The notes: generated by a model from the sequence alone, not told the origin. 64,000 bases of DNA from Sphingobacteriaceae bacterium (GCA_017745075.1 JAGIAD010000007.1:126841-190840); one strand, 5' to 3'. Positions 1 through 10,230 are shown, numbered from the stretch's first letter. Translations and numbers: made by a program.

Positions 1-452
1 GCAACTTTTAAAATTAAAGCAATCGCATAAAAATCAGGATTGTTAATTTGAGCTCGCCTTTTGACTTGCGACCATCCGGACATCACTGATTCGTAGGCTG
101 TATTAAATTCAGCATTATTCCATCTCATTACATAATTGCTATTGTTTGGGCCAAAATCTGTTGCAGTCGCCATATATCCAGAAAAAATATCGCCCGATAG
201 TCCCTGACCAACCTGGTAAGTACTCGGGTCGCCGGGATTAGTACAACCAATTGACACTGCTATTTGCATATTCGGAAAAAAGCCTCCTAATCCAACCCCA
301 TCCTGTTGGAGATTTTCATCGGTTGCGTTATTTGGATTGGTATTCATTCTTTCAAAGTCTTTTTTACAAGCATTTAGCAGAAAAACAGAAAAAGTCAGCA
401 ATCCTACAAGAAAAGCATTTTGAATGCCTTTGTAATTTCTAAATGATTTCAT
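1..452 (-). CDS. SusD/RagB-like outer-membrane lipoprotein (N-terminal part; runs off the window)
   Basis: The minus-strand frame opens with ATG at 452 and stays open to base 1, giving about 150 residues. It starts with a lipoprotein signal peptide: a basic start, a hydrophobic stretch and the lipobox LLNAC with Cys29. Next comes the segment KKDFERMNTNPNN, typical of SusD-like proteins, then a region rich in Asn and aromatic residues. SusD proteins sit on the outer surface and cap the SusC channel, binding glycan or peptide ligands. The gene starts 20 bp after the SusC stop on the same strand, which fits a SusC-SusD pair. The family is inferred from the N-terminus and the context; the ligand cannot be told. 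Confidence 0.85.
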   Translation of the reverse strand, partial: MKSFRNYKGIQNAFLVGLLTFSVFLLNACKKDFERMNTNPNNATDENLQQDGVGLGGFFPNMQIAVSIGCTNPGDPSTYQVGQGLSGDIFSGYMATATDFGPNNSNYVMRWNNAEFNTAYESVMSGWSQVKRRAQINNPDFYAIALILKV

Positions 453-471
453 AATCGATATTTAATTAGTT

Positions 472-3400
472 TTAGAATGAGGCATTAAGTTTAAAACCAA
501 GAGTCCTCTGACTAGGCGAATTGAAGTAATCATACCCTTGATAGAAAGTGCTCGTTGATGCTACCGATTCTGGATCATAAGGTGCCTTATTATAAATCAT
601 CCATAAATTTCGGGCAACTATAGATAGTCGAACATTATTGATATAGTTTCTGAAGATTTTTGATGGAAAAATATAACCAAAGCTAAATTCAGCTAGTCTC
701 ACGTTAGAAGCATCATAGCTGTATAAAGCCAATGCGTTTCCGCCACTCTGGGTAATCGCGGCATAGTAATCTTTCGCAGAAATAAGATTATTATTGATAT
801 CAATTCCGCCATTATTCCTAGCCACAGCACTGGTCTTGGAGACACCATAAAAGTCCAATAGTGATTGGGTCTGTGAAACTACTGTTCCTCCTAATCGGGC
901 AGTGATCAAGAATCCAAGATTAAAGCCTTTGAAGCGGAAATTATTATTAAAACCTACATTATAATCAGGATTGGTACTACCAATTTTCTTTGGTATTCTA
1001 GCAACTAAAGGCAAACCGTTTGTGTCAGTTATGTAATTCCCCCTTTCATCTCTCTGTAAACCTGCATAGTAAATGTCGCCCGTTGTCCCCCCCTTTGTGA
1101 GTATCACATTGCCTGCAACTGCAATACTGTCTTGATTTCTCAAAACTCCAGTGTACGGATCTATAAATGAAGGAAGCAATTGCTTTATTTTATTACGATT
1201 CAGCGCAAAAGTCACATTCGGTTCCCAAGTTATGGCACCCAATTGTTTAGTAATACCCAAAGTAGCCTCCAATCCCTGGTTGTTCACTTTACCACCATTT
1301 ATGTAGTAACCGCTTACACCTACCGCACTAGGAACAGTAACAGTAAATAACTGATTATCAGTATTAGCGTAGTAGTAAGTCAGGTTTAAAGTTAGATTGT
1401 TGTCAAACATCCTAACATCAAGTCCACCTTCTATTGATGATGTTCTCTCCGGTTTAAGTGTCGTAAACGGTGCTAATGTAATTGTATTAACCGTACCGGG
1501 TGTGATAGTGTACGTTGGATTTGACAGATAACGTTGTGGTGCGTTTCCAACCTCACTATATGAGGAGCGGACTTTGGCATAATTGATAAATGAAGGCATC
1601 CGCAACCATTCGCTTATGATTGCCGATAATCCCGCAGACGGGTAAAAGATAGAAGCGCTATTGGTAAATGCCAGGCCGGAAGCCCAGTCTCGACGGGCAG
1701 TAAAATCTAAAAATAACTTCTGTTTATAACCAAATGTACCACTAGCGAAAACTGCTCGGGTTTGATCCTGTTGCTGAATGGTTTCACCGTATGTTATCTT
1801 GTCCCTATTTATATTGTTTAACGAGAAGAAATTCGGGATGAGGCCGAGGGCCCCGCCGCTGTTTAAGCTGCTATTTTTATTATCTAAAACACTTCCTCCC
1901 AATATTGCCGTTATGGTAAAATCTTTTATGATTTTATTGTAAGTAAGAAGCAAATCTGCATAAGTCTGCTTATTATTAGACTTCGATGTATTATAGCCGC
2001 CATTGTTGCCACCTACAAACAAAAAGTAGGTAGATGCATAATATTTGCCTTCCCCCATATCGGTGGTGTTGTCATATTTTATCCTTCCGCCAAGATTTAG
2101 ATCTGGTGTAATGTTATACTTTAATGACAAGGTACCAAGAAACCGTTCTCTTTTAACCTGATCGATTTCTCTGTTAACTCTCCAATAAGGATTTTCGGCA
2201 TCAATGCCTAGATCACCAAAAGGCCAATATTGTGTATTGAAATTACGGGTAGGGTTGAATCGCTCGAAGTTTTTAACATCATTTATTGATTCAGAGGGAG
2301 GGAACAGATATATAGGCAGTAAGGGATTTTGAAAGCGGCCTTGGCCTGGTACGTTTTGCTGGTCCTGTAGAACATACATGGCACTAAAATCCATAGTTAA
2401 TTTGTCAGGGATAAGAGTACTAGTATTACGAACAGTGAAGTTATACCTGTTAAGTTTGTGATTGGGAATGATACCTTTTCCATTTAATGATGCAACGGAA
2501 AAATATGTCTGGTTTTTCTCATTTCCAGCAGAAATATCCAGAGCATTTGTATAATTAGTCCCTCTCTGGAAAAAATCTGCTACGTTATAAGTCGAAGGCT
2601 GATCTAATTTGGGTCCATAGCTCATATAAGAGAGCTTACCCGATGTGCCATATTCGTTTTGCAGTTCCGGAAGAACAAAAGGCCTGCTAAAGGTTAAATT
2701 AGAAGAGAAATTTATTTTTGTTTTACCAACTGTTCCTTTTTTGGTGGTTATTAAAATTGCTCCATTAGCGGCTTGGCTACCATATAGCGCTGCTGATGCA
2801 GCGCCTGTCAATACCGATATTGACTCTATATCCTCTGGGTTTAGATTGGAAATTCCGTCGCCGCTCTTTTCGCCCCGTGCAAAAATATTATCTGGCTGAC
2901 TCTGGAGAAGATTTGGCAAAGGAATACCGTCCACAACATAAAGTGCATTATTATTACCGGTTAAAGATTTTACACCTCTCAATACAACCCTAACTGATCC
3001 ACCAAGACCGGATGAACTGGCATTAATAGTCGCCCCCGCCACTTTTCCGTTTAGGCTGTTTACAAAATTTGCATCCTTTACCGATGTTACATCTTTATTT
3101 TCGAGCTCTTGTACATTATAAGTTAGTGATTTGCTACTTCTTTTTATACCTAAGGCCGTGATGACAACGGCATTTAATTCTCTTTTTGATTCTTTTAGAA
3201 AAATGCTGATAGGGAGATGATCAATGATTGTATATTCTGTTTTTTCAAATCCGACGTAGGAGATAACAAGCACATCTCCAACGACCGCGTGGATGCTAAA
3301 TGTCCCATTTACGTCTGTTACTGTGCCTTTGCCAGTACTCTTAATTTTAACCGTAACTCCAACGAGTGCCGACCCAGTCTCATTAGTTATCTTACCGACG

Positions 3401-3813
3401 ATTTTTTCTTGACTTACATCTTTGTTCTGAATTTTTGGTTGTGATGAAATTCTATCCGGAATGTTTAAGATAATTGTATTTTTTTGAATCTGATATTCAA
3501 TTGGCTGGTCTTTAAGAATAATATCCAAAACATCTCGTAACTCCGCATCTTCCACGTTGATCGTAACAGATTTGGATTGTTTAAGTATACTACCGCTTAT
3601 AATAAAGGAATACCCGGTTTGGGTACTTATTTTCTTAAAAACTTTTTTCAGCGATATCTCCTTTTCATTAAGACTGATTTTTTGTGCTAATGAAGCTGCG
3701 CTAACATGAACGAATGTTACAAGTAAAATCACTGTTGTCAATTTCATAATTGATAACACTTTATTTACGCTCCGATAGGGCACAGCGCTTTTATAAGTAT
3801 AATTTTTATACAT
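472..3813 (-). CDS. SusC/RagA-type TonB-dependent outer-membrane transporter with STN domain
   Basis: This 1113-residue protein has a signal peptide (hydrophobic MKLTTVILLVTFVHVSA after a 22-residue extension; Met23 is an alternative start). A secretin/TonB N-terminal (STN) domain covers about residues 45-115 and a carboxypeptidase-regulatory-like beta-sandwich about 135-215. The plug follows at about 220-340 with the SusC-type segment VVDGIPLPNLL, and then a long beta-barrel. It imports oligomeric nutrients across the outer membrane using TonB energy. The STN domain is the part that in FecA-type systems contacts a FecR anti-sigma factor, and a FecR gene lies directly upstream, so transport and gene control are probably coupled. 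SusD follows. The substrate is unknown; the GH20 enzyme nearby suggests an amino-sugar glycan. Confidence 0.95.
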   Translation of the reverse strand: MYKNYTYKSAVPYRSVNKVLSIMKLTTVILLVTFVHVSAASLAQKISLNEKEISLKKVFKKISTQTGYSFIISGSILKQSKSVTINVEDAELRDVLDIILKDQPIEYQIQKNTIILNIPDRISSQPKIQNKDVSQEKIVGKITNETGSALVGVTVKIKSTGKGTVTDVNGTFSIHAVVGDVLVISYVGFEKTEYTIIDHLPISIFLKESKRELNAVVITALGIKRSSKSLTYNVQELENKDVTSVKDANFVNSLNGKVAGATINASSSGLGGSVRVVLRGVKSLTGNNNALYVVDGIPLPNLLQSQPDNIFARGEKSGDGISNLNPEDIESISVLTGAASAALYGSQAANGAILITTKKGTVGKTKINFSSNLTFSRPFVLPELQNEYGTSGKLSYMSYGPKLDQPSTYNVADFFQRGTNYTNALDISAGNEKNQTYFSVASLNGKGIIPNHKLNRYNFTVRNTSTLIPDKLTMDFSAMYVLQDQQNVPGQGRFQNPLLPIYLFPPSESINDVKNFERFNPTRNFNTQYWPFGDLGIDAENPYWRVNREIDQVKRERFLGTLSLKYNITPDLNLGGRIKYDNTTDMGEGKYYASTYFLFVGGNNGGYNTSKSNNKQTYADLLLTYNKIIKDFTITAILGGSVLDNKNSSLNSGGALGLIPNFFSLNNINRDKITYGETIQQQDQTRAVFASGTFGYKQKLFLDFTARRDWASGLAFTNSASIFYPSAGLSAIISEWLRMPSFINYAKVRSSYSEVGNAPQRYLSNPTYTITPGTVNTITLAPFTTLKPERTSSIEGGLDVRMFDNNLTLNLTYYYANTDNQLFTVTVPSAVGVSGYYINGGKVNNQGLEATLGITKQLGAITWEPNVTFALNRNKIKQLLPSFIDPYTGVLRNQDSIAVAGNVILTKGGTTGDIYYAGLQRDERGNYITDTNGLPLVARIPKKIGSTNPDYNVGFNNNFRFKGFNLGFLITARLGGTVVSQTQSLLDFYGVSKTSAVARNNGGIDINNNLISAKDYYAAITQSGGNALALYSYDASNVRLAEFSFGYIFPSKIFRNYINNVRLSIVARNLWMIYNKAPYDPESVASTSTFYQGYDYFNSPSQRTLGFKLNASF

Positions 3814-3870
3814 TTGTATAACTGGTTTAAAAGTTAATTGGACAGAAATTAATTAATGTAATCAGATTTT

Positions 3871-3898
3871 GGCTATTAGTATTCCTGCACTAATAGCC
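3871..3898. promoter_or_regulatory. Stem-loop between FecR and SusC genes
   Basis: A perfect 10-bp inverted repeat, GGCTATTAGT and ACTAATAGCC, with an 8-nt loop lies in the 111-bp gap between the FecR stop and the SusC start. On the plus strand it is followed by TTTTT, but all genes here are on the minus strand, where no U-run follows. It may be an mRNA-stabilising or processing hairpin that allows the transporter to be expressed at a different level from its regulators. The function is inferred. Confidence 0.5.
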
Positions 3899-3924
3899 TT
3901 TTTAAAAGATTTCGATCGGGTGAG

Positions 3925-5100
3925 TTATTCCTTAATCATTATCCTCCTTCCTTTAAGATTTATATGTAGTTTAGGGGATTTAACAAGTGCAAGAACTTCG
4001 TGAATATCTAAAAACTTGGATACTCTGCCTGTAAATGTCTCTGTTGATACTCTGCCTTCAAAAACAACATCCACGTCATACCACCTGGATATTTGTCGCA
4101 TGATAGTTTCTATACTCGCATCATTAAATTCGAAAAAGCCTTCTTTCCAGGCAACTGATTCTTGTGGGTCAACTTCTGTGAGCATCAAATCACTATGACT
4201 AACTGATGCCTGTTGCCCTGGCTTAACTTTTTTAGTTTTACCATTAGCCGAGATACGTATGGAACCATATAATAATGTTGTTTTGGCCAAAGGTTCATTG
4301 TCATAAGCGTTTACATTAAAATGAGTTCCCAATACCTCTATCACTTGTCCTTTTGTGATTACGCTGAATGGCTTCAAGGCATCATACGCAACCTCAAAGT
4401 AAGCTTCGCCCAACACCTCTACAATTCGTTTCTTACCTGGAAATGAAATGGGATACCTAATGGATGAAGCCGCATTTAACCAAACCTTAGTTCCATCTGA
4501 CAATATAAGCTGATATTCACCGCCACGCAAAGTAGAAATGGTGTTATACTCTACTTTACTGTTTAGTGAGTTCCCTGTTTTATAAACTATTTTATTGTTA
4601 TCACTTTTACTTACGGTTATATTTCCCTGGCTAGCAACGATCCCATTTCTTGTATCGCTCAAAATGATTTGCCTACCGTTTGCTAAGGTCAGCATAGCTT
4701 TCGAGCCACCAGGTTTAATAGCAGATGTTACTGAGGAAGAATTGTTAGGAAATGAATTAGAATCGGGCAGCCAATAGAACAGTCGGGCTCCGACGATTAA
4801 TAGTAAAACTGCTGCTAATGCCAAGGCGCGAACCAAAGAACGGGAGATTAATCTATCGCGGGAAAATGTTTCCGTATTAATACGGGAATTGACACTTTTA
4901 AAAATACGTTTTTGAGCCTGCGATTTTTCCAAGGCTGACATTCCATCGGTATATTTCTCTGGCGAAGCCGGGTGATCATACCAATGATCAATAGCCTTTA
5001 TCTCAGCCTCAGTAGCCTCATTATTTTTTAATTTAATAATAAGCTCTAGGATATATTCTTCGTACTGTTTCTGATTGCGCATATAAATATACTCGGACAA
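3925..5100 (-). CDS. FecR-family anti-sigma factor
   Basis: This 391-residue protein has a cytoplasmic N-terminal region of about 90 residues and one membrane segment near residues 90-111 (ALALAAVLLLIVGARLFYWL). A FecR periplasmic domain follows at about 190-285, including GGEYQLILSDGTKVWLNA and GEAYFEVA, and then a C-terminal DUF4974-type domain at about 320-390. FecR proteins hold an ECF sigma factor and release it when the partner TonB transporter binds its ligand. The gene lies between the ECF sigma gene and the STN-type SusC gene, all on the minus strand, which is the standard regulatory set. Met7 is a possible alternative start. Confidence 0.95.
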   Translation of the reverse strand: MSEYIYMRNQKQYEEYILELIIKLKNNEATEAEIKAIDHWYDHPASPEKYTDGMSALEKSQAQKRIFKSVNSRINTETFSRDRLISRSLVRALALAAVLLLIVGARLFYWLPDSNSFPNNSSSVTSAIKPGGSKAMLTLANGRQIILSDTRNGIVASQGNITVSKSDNNKIVYKTGNSLNSKVEYNTISTLRGGEYQLILSDGTKVWLNAASSIRYPISFPGKKRIVEVLGEAYFEVAYDALKPFSVITKGQVIEVLGTHFNVNAYDNEPLAKTTLLYGSIRISANGKTKKVKPGQQASVSHSDLMLTEVDPQESVAWKEGFFEFNDASIETIMRQISRWYDVDVVFEGRVSTETFTGRVSKFLDIHEVLALVKSPKLHINLKGRRIMIKE

Positions 5101-5182
5101 GCGATGAAAAAGTTCTACTCTTAAAATAAAAAATATTGTAATTTATTGATTTTTAGAGTTTTAATTTAATAATGAATCAGTA

Positions 5183-5779
5183 TTACTTTTTCAGCAAAAA
5201 GATGGCGAAAATTATTAATAAATCTGATTGATCTTTTTTTAGTTCTTTTTTTAAAACCTGGGAAGCTTTATATAAATGTTTTTTAACAGTGCTGATTGAG
5301 ATCCCCATATTGTCGGCTATGCCTTGATGTGACAACTGTTCAAAACGACTCTTTAAGAAAACTTCCTGGCACTTAGATGGCAACTTTTCAATTATTTCCC
5401 GAATGTTTTGTTGAAGTTCTTTAATGCATAATCGCTCATCGGGCGAAGCATCAGGTTCAATGGAATTATTTATAATAGTACATAAGTACTTACTATGTAA
5501 TTGTTGAGCCCGAAAAGCATCAATTACTTTGTACTTTAATGCAGTCCTAAGATAAGAAATCAATGATGTTTTTGGATTTATATGATCCCGGCGTATGTAC
5601 AAGCTTACAAAAACCTCCTGAACAACCTCTTCGGCATCTTCGCGGGACCGCAGACGTTGGTAAGCTGTATTCGCCATTTCTTCCCAATAGGTATTGTATA
5701 TTGCTGTAAATGCATCATGATCGCCTTTTTTTAAACTGAGAAGCAATTCATGTTCACTAAGTCTATCGTGACGGGCCAT
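5183..5779 (-). CDS. ECF-family RNA polymerase sigma factor
   Basis: This 198-residue protein has sigma-70 region 2 at about residues 25-95 (DAEEVVQEVFVSLY is the core-binding helix) and region 4 at about 125-180, ending in a helix-turn-helix (HQGIADNMGISISTVKKHL). It lacks regions 1 and 3, as expected for ECF factors. It is the first gene of the sigma/FecR/SusC/SusD series and should direct transcription of the transporter pair once FecR releases it. The C-terminal 15 residues are unusually hydrophobic (DLLIIFAIFLLKK). Confidence 0.95.
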   Translation of the reverse strand: MARHDRLSEHELLLSLKKGDHDAFTAIYNTYWEEMANTAYQRLRSREDAEEVVQEVFVSLYIRRDHINPKTSLISYLRTALKYKVIDAFRAQQLHSKYLCTIINNSIEPDASPDERLCIKELQQNIREIIEKLPSKCQEVFLKSRFEQLSHQGIADNMGISISTVKKHLYKASQVLKKELKKDQSDLLIIFAIFLLKK

Positions 5780-5863
5780 TTGGTTAGTTAGTTTATAATA
5801 TACTGAGATAACAATTATTAGCTAATCATTAAATTATTGTAGTTAAATGTGTATTTCAGGAAT

Positions 5864-6128
5864 ACTGGTTCTTCCCCAATTTTCAAGGTAAAAAATACAG
5901 CAGACAAGCAACTCATTACTGTAAACAATTTTATTTTAAGTTGATATCTATTTATAGCGCCGGGAGTCCCATTTGTTTTTTTACGTGAGCTAGCATTTGT
6001 TATGGTTATTGTCTATATCAATGGGTTCTAAAGCTTTAATCCCCCGCAAGCCTTAATGAAGAGTTAATTAATGGTTTTACATTACTCACTTCATTTGGAA
6101 AAACCACCAAAATTGGGGAAGAACCAGT
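5864..6128. repeat. 265-bp segment bounded by a perfect 20-bp inverted repeat
   Basis: ACTGGTTCTTCCCCAATTTT at 5864-5883 is exactly reverse-complemented at 6109-6128. The segment lies in the gap between the GH20 stop and the sigma-factor start and holds no convincing ORF. A closely related copy of the right end, extended to about 30 bp with two or three differences, lies at 10231-10260. The structure resembles a MITE or the ends of a decayed insertion sequence. No target-site duplication could be seen. Confidence 0.6.
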
Positions 6129-6242
6129 TTCATTCATATATGTAATCAAAGTATAGCATCCATTCAGTAGTAGGAAAAAAATTGCTTGTTATTATTGAGA
6201 TTACATTTCAATGATAAAATCAAATACATTTTATAACAGAGA

Positions 6243-8510
6243 TCAATAATCAATTGCAGATCTTACTACAACGAAATCCTTTGTAGTTACCGCTTTGCGC
6301 TCCCGCGAGTTGACACTATAGGCCAATTCTAATGTATAACCGCCGCCTCCTTCAAGAAATAACAATTCAAACGGATGGTAACCTTTTTTTAATGCAATTT
6401 GTGCCGATTTTTCAATCGCGAAATGCATTCCATCGTTATCGACCAGTGTTTTATCGTGTATTTTCAACACACTTCCATCGTCCGAACGAAGGAAAAATGA
6501 ATAAATACCATCTTCAGCAGCATAAAAGAAACCTTTGTGACGGGTGGCAAAACTTGCAGCTTTCTTTTCGACCGGGATTTCAATAGCTCCGGTTGTTGCT
6601 GTTTTCGTTTTATCAGTTTCCGCAATGAGGTTTACCGATTTATAAAATTTGGGATAATAGCTAAATGCCAAACCAGGTTTCGGATTCTTAAGTAAAACCG
6701 CATCGATATAATTGCTTTGCACATAATTGGCTGTAAAAACATCTCCCATTCTTCCATTAGCACTAAATATTGCAGTCTTAACCGTTTGAGTTTTATTAAT
6801 AAAAATGGGTTTTATATATTTTGGCCCGGTCATTTTCGGAGCAGTGCCATCGGTTGAATAATGAACAACAGCATTTTTTGGGGCATCAATTTTAAGGTAG
6901 GTTGATTTCAAAAAAACATTATTTTCGGTAAAACCCTTTAGATCTGCAAAACGATAATTGATGGATAATGCATTTAAAGTTTCGTACTGTTGATTCATTT
7001 TCTGGCTAAAAGCACCGAAATCCTGCTGGTGACCCCATAAAACTTCAGACATGGCCATCATGCGCGGGAAAAGCATATATTCCAACCGTTGCTCAGATGG
7101 GATGTATTCTGTCCAGATATTGGCCTGCCCGCCCATAATGTAGCGTTGTTCTTTTTCATTAAGACCGAAACCAAGCGGATTAAAACTATATACCTTTTGG
7201 AGTGAATGGCTATCTTGTTGTGCATCAAAATAACAAAATTCTCCGGGTGTCATAATGATGCGATTACCTTTTTCTGCTGCATGTTTAGGCGCGGTTGGCA
7301 TCCAGGCACGCCAATACATCAAGGTAGCAGTTGGCGAAACACCACCGTCCAAAATTTCATCCCAGCCAATCAGTTCTTTGCCCATGCTATTGAAGTATTT
7401 CTCCATCCGTTTTACAAAGTAACTCTGAATTTCATCGATGCTTTTAAGATTTTCCCGTTTCATCAATGCCTCACATTCAGGAATATTTTTCCAACTGCTT
7501 TTCTCGACCTCATCTGCACCCAGGTGAATATATTTAGAAGGGAAAAGATGTGCGATTTCTCTAAAAATGTTCTCGGCAAACTCAAAAGTTGTTTCTTTAC
7601 AGGGGCAAATCGGATCGGTGAATTTTTTTTCTTTTTGCACGGAACCTGTTGAGGTTAACCATGGAAACAATTTGGTTGCGGCCTGCATATGGCCAGGCAT
7701 ATCTATTTCAGGAATAATCTCAATCCCTTTGCTTCCTGCATACTGTATCAATACTTTGACTTCATCCTGCGTGTAAAACCCGCCATACATTTTCTCTCCA
7801 TCAATCATTTTGAAATATTTTTCCGGAAGGTTGTAATCTGGATTAATAGCTGCAAGTTTTAAACAGGCTGAGTCTTGGTTATTTAGCTTTCTCCATGCAC
7901 CTTTTGTGGTAAGTTCAGGGTATTTTTTGATTTCGATTCGCCAACCTTGATCGTCTGTAAGGTGCCAGTGAAATTTATTAAACTTATAAAAGGCAAGCCG
8001 ATCGATAAAACGATGCAGATAATCTATATCAAAAAAATGACGGGAAACATCGAGATGAATACCGCGCCATGAAAATTTTGGCTGGTCATTTATTTTCAAT
8101 GCGGGTAATCTCCAGGTATTATTGGTTTTAAAAGCACTAGTCGAGGCCAATTGCTTCAGGGTTTGCACTGCCCAAAAAGCCCCTTGTTTATCACTTACAG
8201 CTATGCTTATTTTTGCAGGTTCAATGTTCAAACGATAAGCTTCAGGTTTTAAAGTGACATCTTTTGTAAACGAAATGAGATTAACAGTTCCTCCCGCCCT
8301 ATCCTTTCTAAGTTGTTTAATTTCCTGGATAGCAATTAAAAAAATACTATCGGCATTTGCAGAAATGATGGTACTGCGCGAAAAGATAAAATTACCTTTT
8401 AATAATCGAAGTGATTCAGGTTGCGGAACGATGTTAACTTGTGCATCAGCAGATTTAACAATAAAGAAGAATGCTAAGCCTAGCCAAGTATTAAAATTAC
8501 TTATTTTCAT
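6243..8510 (-). CDS. Glycoside hydrolase family 20 beta-N-acetylhexosaminidase
   Basis: This 755-residue protein begins with a signal peptide ending near ADA. A GH20b N-terminal alpha/beta domain covers about residues 25-140 and the GH20 TIM barrel about 145-500, carrying GIHLDVSRHFF, HWHLTDDQGWRIEI and the catalytic pair Asp333-Glu334 in HLGADEVEKSSW. A chitobiase-like C-terminal domain covers about 530-610 and a PA14-like domain follows (FFYAAEDGIYSFFLRSDDGS, near 660-680). It removes terminal beta-linked GlcNAc or GalNAc from glycans, probably in the periplasm or at the surface. It lies upstream of the sigma/FecR/SusCD operon on the same strand and may process the sugar that operon imports. 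The start is supported by the signal peptide. Confidence 0.95.
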   Translation of the reverse strand: MKISNFNTWLGLAFFFIVKSADAQVNIVPQPESLRLLKGNFIFSRSTIISANADSIFLIAIQEIKQLRKDRAGGTVNLISFTKDVTLKPEAYRLNIEPAKISIAVSDKQGAFWAVQTLKQLASTSAFKTNNTWRLPALKINDQPKFSWRGIHLDVSRHFFDIDYLHRFIDRLAFYKFNKFHWHLTDDQGWRIEIKKYPELTTKGAWRKLNNQDSACLKLAAINPDYNLPEKYFKMIDGEKMYGGFYTQDEVKVLIQYAGSKGIEIIPEIDMPGHMQAATKLFPWLTSTGSVQKEKKFTDPICPCKETTFEFAENIFREIAHLFPSKYIHLGADEVEKSSWKNIPECEALMKRENLKSIDEIQSYFVKRMEKYFNSMGKELIGWDEILDGGVSPTATLMYWRAWMPTAPKHAAEKGNRIIMTPGEFCYFDAQQDSHSLQKVYSFNPLGFGLNEKEQRYIMGGQANIWTEYIPSEQRLEYMLFPRMMAMSEVLWGHQQDFGAFSQKMNQQYETLNALSINYRFADLKGFTENNVFLKSTYLKIDAPKNAVVHYSTDGTAPKMTGPKYIKPIFINKTQTVKTAIFSANGRMGDVFTANYVQSNYIDAVLLKNPKPGLAFSYYPKFYKSVNLIAETDKTKTATTGAIEIPVEKKAASFATRHKGFFYAAEDGIYSFFLRSDDGSVLKIHDKTLVDNDGMHFAIEKSAQIALKKGYHPFELLFLEGGGGYTLELAYSVNSRERKAVTTKDFVVVRSAIDY

Positions 8511-8989
8511 TAAATTATACTTTGTTCAATCGATCTACTTCGAATTTATTCTTTCCAGCTACATCGCTTGAAATTAGAAAATATTTAAAAGTAGGATATT
8601 AAAAACTTCTTATTTTGTTTAGGTGAAGCTAACCTGCTCAGATTATATCGAATATTTCAATTAAAATATTCAGTATAACTTTTTTAGGCATGAAATCATT
8701 TCCGTTTAACTGGTTTTTATAGTAAATCTATGCACTGAACCTCTTTTTTTCTTAAAAAAACAACATAACCAATTCCACATTTGTAATGTCCTTGGAAGTT
8801 AATACTATTGAGTTACGATCATCAAGCCTTCGTTTTGATAAATTTATTACCCTTTTTACTCCGCAAGATTAGCTGGATACTCCTCTTTTACTTATAACCT
8901 CCGACGGGAAGTTTTATCTATCGTTAAAGTTTTTAACAAAAAAAGTCAGATCATTCTTATTTGCGCGATCACAAACAATCAACTAATTG
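8511..8989. other. Intergenic, AT-rich, no gene seen
   Basis: Upstream region of the GH20 gene. No ORF, RNA gene or clear hairpin could be supported. It may once have carried the upstream partner of the broken LytTR regulator that follows, but no kinase remnant was recognised. Confidence 0.5.
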
Positions 8990-9724
8990 CGTATTTCAGC
9001 AAAAGTCCCCCTCTGTTTCGGACCAAACTGGCCACCAATTTGATTGCGGCGCTGGCAGGACTTATCATGAAATTCTGCACCAATTTACAAATCGCTGGAA
9101 TGGCAGAAAATTATCAAGAGGCAGTAGCAGCGCTAAAACAACATCAGATAGACATCATTTTTATGGATATTGATCTTGGTAACCATACGGGCTTCGATTT
9201 ATAGGATGAGTTACTATTCCATCGCGCAGCAGTTGTTTTCGTTACTGCCTATGAAGAGTTTTCCCTCAAAGCTTCAAGTATGCTGCTGTAAACTATCTTT
9301 TAAAACCGGTAAATCATTCTGAATTAATTGAAACAGTTAACAGAATAAGAAAATTAAAAGCTGATATTGCTGTAACAGATACAATTGGGGAGAATTCGTA
9401 TGAAAGAATAGCCATTCCAAATAAAAACAAGATAGAACTTATTGCAATCAGTAATATTGTTTATATATCGGCAGAAGGCAGCTATACTGTACTACATTTA
9501 CAAAACAAAGAAAGTGTTATGATTCAAAGCAGCTCAAGCATCAGGAAGACCTGCTTGCCCCGCCTCCGCAGTTTATGCGGATACATCGCTCTTATATCGT
9601 AAATAAGCGGTTTATTAATGCATTTAACAGGGCCGACAATGGTTACGTAGAAGTGCAGCAAACAACTTCGCTATCTGTAGGGAGCCTTTATAAACAAGAA
9701 GTGGCTAGCCTTTTTGAGAATTAA
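8990..9724 (+). pseudogene. Decayed LytTR-family response regulator
   Basis: Three successive frames together spell a LytTR response regulator. Around 9020-9200 the receiver reads LIAALAGLIMKFCTNLQIAG, then HQIDIIFMDIDLGNHTGFDL with the phospho-acceptor Asp context, followed by an in-frame stop. After the stop the frame continues with AAVVFVTAYEEFSLKA; a shift near 9290 gives LLKPVNHSELIETVNRIRKL and the start of the LytTR domain (ELIAISNIVYISAEGSYTVL). A second shift near 9545 gives FMRIHRSYIVNKRFINAF and ends at TAA 9722-9724. The true N-terminus (the DDE acidic pocket) is not visible. With two frameshifts and a nonsense codon it cannot make a working protein. The start coordinate is approximate. 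Confidence 0.85.
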
Positions 9725-9749
9725 GCATTTTACAGGTGGAAAGACAAGT

Positions 9750-9948
9750 AAACATTGCCCCCATCTCACCAAAAACCAATAGCCTATGAGTATTCACAGG
9801 CATGGAGAATTCATTAAAAATACGCTCAGTGGGTTTCCCACCCATTTCTAAAGCTGTGATTAGTAATTTCTCATCCAATCTTTTTACCCGTTGCTTGCTT
9901 GGTTCGAAATGGGTCCTCTAAGCGTTCAGTGAATTTCTTTCTTTTACA
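9750..9948 (-). pseudogene. ISL3-like transposase remnant
   Basis: On the minus strand one frame reads CKRKKFTERLEDPFRTKQA and, after a one-base shift, the next reads KQRVKRLDEKLLITALEMGG followed by KPTERIFNEFSMPVNTHRLL. This matches the order seen in ISL3-family transposases: a C-x-R-R-x-F-x-E-R-L motif, then an alanine/leucine-rich helix with L-GG, then MPVS-x-xTLLR. Only about 65 residues survive, frameshifted and without start or stop. The family call is from motif memory and is moderately sure. Confidence 0.5.
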
Positions 9949-10230
9949 TCCAGTTTTAAGACAACTGTATTTTATGGATTTTAGGTATATGTTGAAGGAC
10001 TTTCCAAATGTAAGCAGGTTACGAAACTTTCTTTAGTAATAGTTATGAAGCTTTTTTGAAGGACTTAGGCAATCCGGACAGCGGCAGATCCTTTACCTGC
10101 TCTGCACATAGATATTAACCAAGTCAACCTGGTTATCTACGGATAACAATTTTAAAAGGATCAATGGATGAGAAAATTAGTTTGGAAAGATTCATTATTT
10201 CTTAACGAATCACCGCCAGATTTATCATGA

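Noticed and set aside
251..442. 63-codon plus ORF
   Set aside because: Antisense to the SusD N-terminus, whose lipobox and signal peptide are clear on the minus strand.
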